Source: Ktedonobacteraceae bacterium
Lineage (GTDB): Bacteria > Chloroflexota > Ktedonobacteria > Ktedonobacterales > Ktedonobacteraceae
Assembly (NCBI GenBank): GCA_035653615.1
Contig: DASRBN010000030.1
Coordinates: 62,001-126,000 of the forward strand
Length of the DNA: 64,000 nt
Direction of reading: 5' to 3'
Made by a program: the position numbers and the translations under genes. The notes beneath the pieces were generated by a model that was given only the letters and a program-made list of their open reading frames with translations, ran no database searches and was not told where the DNA came from. Shown piece after piece: positions 58,115 through 64,000 of this stretch. Each line of letters opens with the position of its first letter. Position 1 is the first letter of the stretch.

Positions 58115-59995
58115 TTGCAAGCAGAAATTATGCTGCAGCGCGCACGTGTGTTGTCGCGCCGTGGTGACTATCAAGAAACACAAAAACTCTGCCAACAGGT
58201 GATCGCAGCTCTGCCGGAGGGCGAAGTGAAGCTGCAAGTAGCAGCCCATATGCGTTTAGGGGTATGCGCAGCTATATTATGTAATTTTCCCATGGCAATT
58301 TCTCATTTACAGAAGGCCCTGCAACTGGGAGATGCAGAGGCAAATCCGGGGCAGGTAGCAGATGCGCATGCCACATTAGGGAACGTCTATGGATTAATGG
58401 AGAAGCCCGCTCTTGCTGACTATCATAAGTCACGTAGTATGAGCCTGCGTCAGGGAACGAATGATGTCTGGGGGAAAATCTACGATCTGATTCGGTTGGG
58501 AGTTAGTCAGAAGGATCAGGGCATGTATGCTGACGCGGAAGCTACGCTGATGCGGACGCTGGCAGAATCCAGATCCCTGCATTTTTTAGGCGGGCAGGCT
58601 TATTCCCTGGATAACCTTGCGGAACTTTACCAGGAGCAGGGATTCTATGAGCGGGCGTTGAAGGCAGGCGAGGAAGCGGTGGCTCTTGCAAGACAGGTGA
58701 AAGACGATATGTATTTGCTCAATGGCCTGCTCTGTGATCTGGCTATGACCTATCTTTACATGGGAGACGCGGTAACAGCCAATTTGCTGATAGCCCAGGT
58801 AGAGTTGCGCAATTCTGCTCGTGAAACTTTTGGTGATGAACGGATAAACTATGAACTCGCGTATAGTACGATACTACTCTACCAGCATCGGTATGATGAT
58901 GCCAGAGCCAATCTACTCACCCTTACTGCAGTGCTGGATTCAATTGGAATGAAGCGGGAGCTTCTGCTGGCACTGATTCGCCTGTCGGCCTGCTATCTGG
59001 CACAAAATCAGCCCGGCAATGTGGTACTCTATTTGAAACAGTTTGCTTCGTTACTTGCTACGAGTGAACCCTATGTGCCGCTTGTTTACAGTGAGCTGCG
59101 TCGTTTGCCACTCGTGGAGCAGGCTATCAAGACTTTCCCGGAATTGTCCCAACTGCGCACATTACTTCACCTGGAAGCTGAGACGCAAGAAGCAAAAGAT
59201 ACTTCCGAGACGCGCTTACCGGTGACGCAGCCACTAACCGCACCTGGTGCCCGGCAACTCCGCATCCTGGCATTAGGTGAACCGGCGGTATTCATTCGTG
59301 AAAAACCCGTTACGCGCTGGCGTATGGCACGAGCAATGGAGCTCTTCTTTTTCCTGTTCGACTGTGACCGCCCGGTGCGCAAAGAGCAGATCCTTACCGC
59401 TCTCTGGAGCGAAGTTGATGAGCAGGTAGATCGCACATTTCACTCCACGATCTATTATCTGCGCAAGGTGCTGGGCGAGTCCTGCCTTGTCTCCAAGGGT
59501 GGAAGCTATTGGCTTGACCTGGCTTCTCCATATGGAAGCGAAATCTGGTATGACGTTGCCAGGTTCCAGGAAAGCTACGAGCGTGCGAAACAGGCGCTTG
59601 CCAGGAACGATGAGGATGGAGCGCAAGAGGCATTTGAAGCCATGATAACCCTCTATCGCGGCGATTATGTGCAGTCGTTCTATAGCGATTGGTGCCGCGC
59701 CCGACGCGATGAACTACGCCGCAACTATCTCGATGCGCGACACCATCTGGCGCATATCGCCTGGCGTAGGGAACAGTATGATGCAAGCGCCGAACACTGG
59801 CGGCAAATGCTGGCCCTGGACGATTGTCTCGAAGAGGCTCACTATGGGCTGATGCGCTATTATCTGCACGCCGGCAAGCGTGGTTTAGCCTTGCGCCAGT
59901 ACCAGCGCTATCGTGAAACCTTACAACAAGAACTTGGTGTCCAGCCAGGTCCGGCCATCCAGGGGCTTTATCAACGCCTCGTCACCACTTCTTAG
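58115..59995 (+). CDS. SARP-type regulator: TPR and BTAD part, ATPase lost
   Basis: The open frame (626 residues from TTG 58115; true start unclear) begins in helical TPR-like repeats (about 1-350: YQETQKLCQQVIAALPEGE, LGNVYGLMEKPALADY, YSLDNLAELYQEQGFYERAL). It ends with an OmpR-like winged helix (RQLRILALGEPAVFIREKPVTRWRMARAMELFFFLFDC) and a BTAD domain (YDVARFQESYERAKQAL...ELGVQPGPAIQGLYQRL). Normally this C-terminal DNA-binding part sits in one protein with the STAND ATPase, whose start survives at 57735. The fragment could be translated alone as a small SARP. Confidence 0.8.
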   Translation: MQAEIMLQRARVLSRRGDYQETQKLCQQVIAALPEGEVKLQVAAHMRLGVCAAILCNFPMAISHLQKALQLGDAEANPGQVADAHATLGNVYGLMEKPALADYHKSRSMSLRQGTNDVWGKIYDLIRLGVSQKDQGMYADAEATLMRTLAESRSLHFLGGQAYSLDNLAELYQEQGFYERALKAGEEAVALARQVKDDMYLLNGLLCDLAMTYLYMGDAVTANLLIAQVELRNSARETFGDERINYELAYSTILLYQHRYDDARANLLTLTAVLDSIGMKRELLLALIRLSACYLAQNQPGNVVLYLKQFASLLATSEPYVPLVYSELRRLPLVEQAIKTFPELSQLRTLLHLEAETQEAKDTSETRLPVTQPLTAPGARQLRILALGEPAVFIREKPVTRWRMARAMELFFFLFDCDRPVRKEQILTALWSEVDEQVDRTFHSTIYYLRKVLGESCLVSKGGSYWLDLASPYGSEIWYDVARFQESYERAKQALARNDEDGAQEAFEAMITLYRGDYVQSFYSDWCRARRDELRRNYLDARHHLAHIAWRREQYDASAEHWRQMLALDDCLEEAHYGLMRYYLHAGKRGLALRQYQRYRETLQQELGVQPGPAIQGLYQRLVTTS

Positions 59996-60123
59996 AGCGC
60001 GGTTCACCTGCCTTGGGCAACCTACTGAGGGTAGGGGCGATCCTGGTGCTGGCGGCCGCCCAGGAATTCCATCTGCTTTAAGCCCCCATGAAATGACGCT
60101 GCCCTTCTTCGAAATCTTGCCAA

Positions 60124-60193
60124 CTGCGAAGAACCTGCGAATTTTCCACCAAAAAAACCTCCAACTGCGAAGAATCTGCGAAATCGATGCGAA
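60124..60193 (+). promoter_or_regulatory. CTGCGAA heptamer repeats at 11-bp pitch (candidate SARP sites)
   Basis: CTGCGAA occurs at 60124, 60135, 60165 and 60176, with ATGCGAA at 60187. Steps are 11 bp within groups, each a heptamer plus a 4-nt spacer. The two groups are embedded in a 22-nt direct repeat (60120-60141 and 60161-60182, one mismatch). This is the published geometry of SARP operators, here between a SARP gene and its presumed target operon. Confidence 0.5.
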
Positions 60194-60253
60194 TGATGCG
60201 TTGAACCATGTCATGTATGCTTCCCCCAACGGAACGGAGAGGTAACGCTCAAA

Positions 60254-60287
60254 AGTAACGTTTGAGTAACGGTATGTGCTCTATACT
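60254..60287 (+). promoter_or_regulatory. Promoter with AGTAACG repeats abutting the -10
   Basis: AGTAACG (60254-60260), TTTG and AGTAACG (60265-60271) repeat at 11-bp pitch, with another GTAACG at 60242. The -10 TATACT (60282-60287) is 10 nt after the last repeat and there is no good -35. SARP-activated promoters place the last heptamer about 8 nt from the -10. The start would be near 60294. Confidence 0.5.
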
Positions 60288-60316
60288 CTCCTCAAGATGA
60301 ATGACAACACGAATGT

Positions 60317-60344
60317 GCTGAAGAATACCGGGTTATTCTTCAGC
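60317..60344 (+). promoter_or_regulatory. Leader hairpin just before a ribosome site
   Basis: GCTGAAGAATA (60317-60327) and TATTCTTCAGC (60334-60344) are perfectly inverted over 11 bp with a 6-nt loop, 8 nt upstream of GAGAAGGAG. It may stabilise the mRNA or affect translation of the gene at 60365. The rest of 59996-60364 is covered by the repeat sites above. Confidence 0.5.
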
Positions 60345-60364
60345 AAGGATGCGAGAAGGAGTAC

Positions 60365-60619
60365 ATGAGCGTGGATACATCCAACCTCCAGCATCGATCA
60401 CACCTGTTTACAGTCCGCATCTGGCAAGAAGAGGTCGGAGCAGGTCAGACAGAACTGCGAGGCAAAGTGCAATTATTGACCAGCGGCGAAGTGCGCTACT
60501 TTCGCGAATGGAGCGCGCTGGTACCACTCCTGCACGCGATGTTGTCAGAATCTCAATCAGAAGAGCAGCAATTACATACTCACCTCTCACCTGTTCACGA
60601 TGGAAATGAGTTAGTATAA
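60365..60619 (+). CDS. 84-residue conserved small protein
   Basis: ATG 60365 follows GAGAAGGAG. The protein has a compact beta-rich pattern, HRSHLFTVRIWQEEVGAGQTELRGKVQLLTSGEVRYFREWSALVPLLHAML, followed by a polar tail. Similar small proteins (LRGKVQ...SGEVRYFR-W-L) recur next to regulators and transporters in Ktedonobacteria as far as I recall. The function is unknown. It is the first gene of an apparent operon with a membrane protein and a MacB-like exporter. Confidence 0.7.
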   Translation: MSVDTSNLQHRSHLFTVRIWQEEVGAGQTELRGKVQLLTSGEVRYFREWSALVPLLHAMLSESQSEEQQLHTHLSPVHDGNELV

Positions 60620-60650
60620 ACACTCGAAAAGGAAAGGTGAAGGTGTTCAG

Positions 60651-61073
60651 ATGGCAAGCGTAAGAACAATGCAAATTGTAGGTATCGTTCTCATGGCTGC
60701 TGGATGGGGATGGGCAGGAGCGAACTTTACCCCCAGCGGCTCAGACTGGTGGAATTATTTTCTCCATACCGTCCCTATCGTGATCTTGCTGGTCTTCAGT
60801 CCTTGTCTTTTTAGCGTTTCAGATGACCCTGAAGCGCCTGGTTCGAATGGCGAATGGGCAGGCATCGGCCTGAGCATTTTTGCCGGCATCAGTCTCCTGG
60901 GTTTAAGCGTAGGCATTATCTTCGGAGCGATTAACCCGAATGGAGCCTTCGGCGTAGCCACATCCGGAGATTGGGTGGTCATTGTTGCTCTTATCCTGGG
61001 TGATCTTCTGTGGTTAACGGCGCAGTTCTCTTCTCGCCCTCATCGTGCGGAGATCGAATCAGCGAGCAACTAG
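60651..61073 (+). CDS. 140-residue membrane protein, four helices
   Basis: ATG 60651 starts 31 nt after the small protein gene, with GGAAAGG upstream. Four hydrophobic segments are visible: IVGIVLMAAGWGWAGANF, YFLHTVPIVILLVFSPCLF, IGLSIFAGISLLGLSVGIIFGAI and WVVIVALILGDLLWLTAQF. The C-terminus is short and polar. No family is recognised. Placement upstream of the ABC exporter suggests a shared operon. Confidence 0.75.
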   Translation: MASVRTMQIVGIVLMAAGWGWAGANFTPSGSDWWNYFLHTVPIVILLVFSPCLFSVSDDPEAPGSNGEWAGIGLSIFAGISLLGLSVGIIFGAINPNGAFGVATSGDWVVIVALILGDLLWLTAQFSSRPHRAEIESASN

Positions 61074-61098
61074 CATTCATAGGAATCGTAAAGTACAG

Positions 61099-61126
61099 CT
61101 CCCCGGCAGGAATCCTTGTCGGGGAG
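61099..61126. repeat. Intergenic hairpin before the ABC ATPase gene
   Basis: CTCCCCG (61099-61105) pairs with CGGGGAG (61120-61126) with a 14-nt loop. It is followed by A-rich rather than T-rich sequence, so on the plus strand it is more likely an mRNA processing or stability element than a terminator. Confidence 0.4.
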
Positions 61127-61163
61127 AGGCAGGCAAAAAACAAGAGAAAGGTATGGAAAACAT

Positions 61164-61910
61164 ATGAAGACATTTGAATCCGAAAACGAGCAAAAATTCA
61201 ATGCAGAACAAAAAGTTGTTATGGACGTGAGGGATATCACAAAAAGTCTCCCCCTCGGTCGGGAGCGAATCGAGATACTCAAAGGGATCAGCTTCCAGAT
61301 TATGAGCGGGGAGTTCGTTGCCATCGTCGGCCCTTCCGGTTCGGGCAAGAGCACTTTGCTGGGGATTATCGCCGGGCTTGATAATCCCACGACTGGCCAG
61401 GTATTCATCGATGGCGTCGATATCACGCGCATGAGTGAGGGCAGGCTGGCAACGGTACGCAACAGCAAGATCGGCATGGTCTTCCAGGCGTTCAACCTCA
61501 TCCCGACGCTGACGGCGCAGGAGAACGTCGAGGTTCCGCTCTATGTTGGCAGGCATAAAGGCTCTCCCTCTGCGCGGGCGCGTGAATTGCTGACCCTGGT
61601 TGGACTCTCTCACCGCTTCGATCATCGACCCAACCAGCTCTCCGGCGGCGAGCAGCAGCGCGTAGCGATTGCGCGCGCATTGGCTACCGACCCGGCCCTG
61701 GTGATTGCAGATGAGCCGACCGGCAACCTGGATGCACGCAATGGTGAAAACGTCCTCAAACTGATCGCCGATTTACGCGCCCAGACCGGCAAAACCTTTA
61801 TTATCGCTACCCATGATCCGGTCGTTGCTTCACATGCCGACCGCGCCATTCGCATCGTCGATGGCAAGATCGCCGAGATCGACCCGTCTCTGGGTGTTAT
61901 CACGCAATAA
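61164..61910 (+). CDS. MacB/LolD-type ABC transporter ATP-binding protein
   Basis: ATG 61164 gives 248 residues. The domain has Walker A GPSGSGKSTLLGIIAG, Q-loop VFQAFNLIPTLTAQENV, signature LSGGEQQRVAIARAL, Walker B LVIADEPTGNLD and switch THDP. The spacing and the PTGNLD/FNLIPTLT motifs define the LolD/MacB/FtsE group, which powers FtsX-type permeases for export or mechanotransmission. The permease is encoded 94 nt downstream. Confidence 0.94.
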   Translation: MKTFESENEQKFNAEQKVVMDVRDITKSLPLGRERIEILKGISFQIMSGEFVAIVGPSGSGKSTLLGIIAGLDNPTTGQVFIDGVDITRMSEGRLATVRNSKIGMVFQAFNLIPTLTAQENVEVPLYVGRHKGSPSARARELLTLVGLSHRFDHRPNQLSGGEQQRVAIARALATDPALVIADEPTGNLDARNGENVLKLIADLRAQTGKTFIIATHDPVVASHADRAIRIVDGKIAEIDPSLGVITQ

Positions 61911-61929
61911 CTTTTTCTAAAAAACGCTT

Positions 61930-61969
61930 GCCTGCCGGAGTACGGCCAGCAGCCAATTTACCGGCAGGC
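61930..61969. repeat. Hairpin between exporter ATPase and permease genes
   Basis: GCCTGCCGG (61930-61938) and CCGGCAGGC (61961-61969) are perfectly inverted over 9 bp with a 22-nt loop. It may set different levels of the two subunits by mRNA processing. Confidence 0.45.
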
Positions 61970-62004
61970 CGGTACAGCTAAATACTATAAAGGAGAAGAC
62001 GAAC

Positions 62005-64000
62005 ATGAAAGCATCTGTGTTCTTAAATTACACCACACGCTCTCTGCTGCGCGGCGGACAGCGTACTCTACTGGCGGTGTTTTGTGTAACGGTGGGTGTT
62101 ATGGCGGTAGTGGCCCTGCAACTGGTGGGTTACATGCTGCAAAATTCGCTTTCGGGCAGCGCGCGCGAGGCCAACGGCGGCGATATCGCGATTATGGCGC
62201 AGGGCGCTCCGCTCAAGTCCAGCGACCTGGCTTTCTTCAACAGGCTCAAGGACGATGGCACGATCACGAACTACAGCGCCATTATTCAGGAGAATGGAAC
62301 ACTTAACAACGCGGCCTCTTCGGTGCAGTCTTTCAACATCGAGGCCGTCGATCCCAACAACTATCCATTGGTCTCATCGCCATCGTTTGTCGCGCCTTCC
62401 AATGGGAGTGTTGCCGGGCTGCTGGCCAATGACCAGGTGATTGTCACGCAGAATTTTCTCTCGACCTACCATAAGCAATTGGGTGATACCTTCAACGTGT
62501 ACGTCAAAACGTACACGGGTACGGGCCAGACGATACCGGTAAAAATTGCCGGGGTAGTGGCTAATACAGGTCTGTTCGCGCAGGCCGGCAATCTATTGCT
62601 CATCTCGGCGTCCGACTACCTGGCATCTGCCCCCGCTTCACCGGCGGTCTATACGCTCGTAGATGTCACAACGGCGGATCAGGCTCATACTGATATGGCG
62701 GTCAAGGCTATCAGCGCGCAATTCTCGCTCGTTGGCATTCAGACGGCTACAGATGTGCTCAAGTCTCAGCAGTCTACGATTGACCTGGTTAGCAAATTCC
62801 TGAAGATCACAGGTTTGCTCGCGCTACTGATTGGCGGAGCTGGCATCATCAATACCATGCAGGTGCTGCTCTCACGGCGCAAGACCGAGATCGCGATGCT
62901 CAAGACGGCAGGCTATCATCGCCGGGACCTCTACTTGCTCTTCGGACTGGAAGCTGGACTACTGGGACTGGTTGGCGGCATTATCGGAGCTATTGCCGCT
63001 ATAGGCGTCAGCTACCTTGTTCGCATCGTGGTACAAAACACCGGCACCAACATACCTTTCGTACTCAATCCGGGCCTGATACTCGGCGGCGTAGCAATCG
63101 GCTGCGTAACGGCGCTGATCTTCGGACTTCTGCCCATCGCCCAGGCGGCCAATATTCGCCCATTGAGCGTGCTGCGCGAGCTTGAGAATAAGAGCGCGGG
63201 CGGGCGCATTATGACGGTCATCTTGCTGGTGTTGTGTTCGATCCTCTTCTGCCTGCTGGCAATCGTCATTCTGGATAACAATATCGTGCTTGGGGTAGCG
63301 GTCACGTATGGAACGTTCGTGTTCCTGCTGCTGCTGGCCGGCATCTTCGGTCTGATTGTACTGGCCGTGAGCAAATTGCCGGTTCCTGAACATGTACACT
63401 TTATCCAGGTGCTGCCGTTGCTGTTGGGCATAGGCGTCTCGGTGCTGTTGTACCAGTTCGTGCCAATATTCGGCATTGTCCTGCTGCTTCTCACATTGCT
63501 GGGCGTTGGCCTGGTATTCCTGCCGAAGCGTCAGAAGGTCAATGTGAAGATGGCCCTGCGCAACCTTGGACGGCGGCGAGCGCGCACAACGGCAACCCTG
63601 CTGGCTATGTTTATCGGCATCTATGGTATTGGCTTAACCGTGGGTATCGGCCAGGACCTCAGGTCGGTGATCATTGACACGCTGAAACAGTATACGCCAT
63701 ATAATCTTGTGGCGACGACTACCGGCAACGATACGAAAGCTCTTGCAGCGCACTTAAACAGCATTCCGGGACTCGATGGGAGCCGCGAGGATCCGTTCAC
63801 CGCGACTATTCCGGTTGCGATCAACGGCCAGCCCGTTCAGCAGGCGCTTCCAAAGGGTATAAATGGTCAGCAAGATCTCAGTATGCTGGGTGGAATTGAG
63901 GGCTATGACCTGGCGCATACCGTTCCCGCGCAGCAGATTGTCAGAGGTCGCAACCTGAATGCCGGCGATGCCAATAGCAACAATGTGCTGGTCAGCCAGA
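62005..64000 (+). CDS. FtsX-type ABC exporter permease (3' end beyond window)
   Basis: ATG 62005 follows AAGGAGAAG. The frame is open for 665 codons to the window end. The N-terminal helix (TLLAVFCVTVGVMAVVALQLVGYML) is followed by a MacB-PCD-like extracytoplasmic domain (about 50-250) and an FtsX core of three helices (ITGLLALLIGGAGIINTMQVLLSRRKTEIAMLKTAGYHRRDLYLLFGLEAGLLGLVGG). A second half begins VNVKMALRNLGRRRARTTATLLAMFIGIYGIGL with another extracytoplasmic domain. It is therefore a double-FtsX permease likely about 800-1000 residues long. The cargo is unknown. Confidence 0.92.
   Translation, partial: MKASVFLNYTTRSLLRGGQRTLLAVFCVTVGVMAVVALQLVGYMLQNSLSGSAREANGGDIAIMAQGAPLKSSDLAFFNRLKDDGTITNYSAIIQENGTLNNAASSVQSFNIEAVDPNNYPLVSSPSFVAPSNGSVAGLLANDQVIVTQNFLSTYHKQLGDTFNVYVKTYTGTGQTIPVKIAGVVANTGLFAQAGNLLLISASDYLASAPASPAVYTLVDVTTADQAHTDMAVKAISAQFSLVGIQTATDVLKSQQSTIDLVSKFLKITGLLALLIGGAGIINTMQVLLSRRKTEIAMLKTAGYHRRDLYLLFGLEAGLLGLVGGIIGAIAAIGVSYLVRIVVQNTGTNIPFVLNPGLILGGVAIGCVTALIFGLLPIAQAANIRPLSVLRELENKSAGGRIMTVILLVLCSILFCLLAIVILDNNIVLGVAVTYGTFVFLLLLAGIFGLIVLAVSKLPVPEHVHFIQVLPLLLGIGVSVLLYQFVPIFGIVLLLLTLLGVGLVFLPKRQKVNVKMALRNLGRRRARTTATLLAMFIGIYGIGLTVGIGQDLRSVIIDTLKQYTPYNLVATTTGNDTKALAAHLNSIPGLDGSREDPFTATIPVAINGQPVQQALPKGINGQQDLSMLGGIEGYDLAHTVPAQQIVRGRNLNAGDANSNNVLVSQ

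Noticed and set aside
60120-60182. Remnant of a CRISPR or iteron origin
   Set aside because: Only two 22-nt copies, 41 bp apart, with an internal 11-bp heptamer pitch. SARP-type operator geometry explains them better.
1-64000. tRNA and rRNA genes
   Set aside because: I looked for cloverleaf-like GC-rich segments ending in TTCGANNC-type arms and for conserved rRNA words in intergenic DNA and found none. A tRNAscan-type search would be the proper test.

Overview
The window looks like chromosome from a filamentous, spore-forming Chloroflexota of the Ktedonobacteria type (Ktedonobacter, Dictyobacter and relatives). The reasons are very large MalT-like STAND regulators, a SARP/BTAD regulator, a LevR-type activator, stand-alone pieces of KdpD, eight-bladed PQQ-like propellers, PTS and xylose-type ABC sugar uptake together with secreted glucoamylase, and families of palindromic intergenic repeats. 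This taxonomic call is inference from gene content. No rRNA, tRNA, CRISPR array or complete insertion sequence was seen. Both ends of the window cut through genes.

Region 1 (1-16200) is a potassium and membrane-homeostasis island. It holds the kinase half of a KdpD-like sensor, an OmpR-type regulator (KdpE-like), a receiver protein, a 27-residue membrane peptide, kdpF, kdpA, kdpB, kdpC and a free-standing KdpD sensor/Usp protein. Next come a divergent CaCA-type exchanger with altered alpha repeats, a DUF4118-GAF protein that looks like a KdpD sensor without its kinase, an operon (APC permease, small 2-TM protein, membrane-tethered Usp protein), and a KimA-like potassium importer. Direct repeats built on TTGAGC with 10- to 11-bp pitch lie upstream of three of these units and may be one operator.

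Region 2 (16500-29100) is mostly housekeeping and small accessory genes. It has a nitrilase-fold protein lacking the catalytic Cys, a MoxR-type AAA ATPase with a VWA partner followed by rsmG, two paralogous tiny membrane proteins flanking a small acidic protein, GNAT, a PPOX-fold flavoprotein, purA, a zinc-ribbon protein with an extracytoplasmic tail, a JAMM protease and an MFS exporter.

Region 3 (29100-42950) has a MalT-like LuxR regulator, a GH63 glucosidase, a threonine dehydratase, tag, a LURP-one protein, a HAD hydrolase, a solo degenerate serine-recombinase domain, an ATP-grasp ligase coupled to an 86-residue protein, an ArfB-like release factor, a PQQ-like beta-propeller and a truncated zinc ribbon.

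Region 4 (43270-55510) is a carbohydrate regulon: a LevR-like sigma-54 activator, PTS EIIB and EIIC, a xylose-type ABC importer and a secreted glucoamylase with two CBM25-like modules. Two nearly identical sigma-54 (-24/-12) promoters with the same upstream GTGTGTARCAC element precede the PTS genes and the glucoamylase gene. They tie polysaccharide digestion to PTS uptake under the adjacent activator.

Region 5 (55700-64000) holds a Nudix hydrolase, a GlcD-type FAD oxidase, a SARP regulator whose N-terminal ATPase has been deleted and frameshifted, and an apparent operon of two small proteins and a MacB-like ABC exporter. The operon is preceded by heptameric direct repeats at 11-bp pitch, the classic SARP operator geometry.
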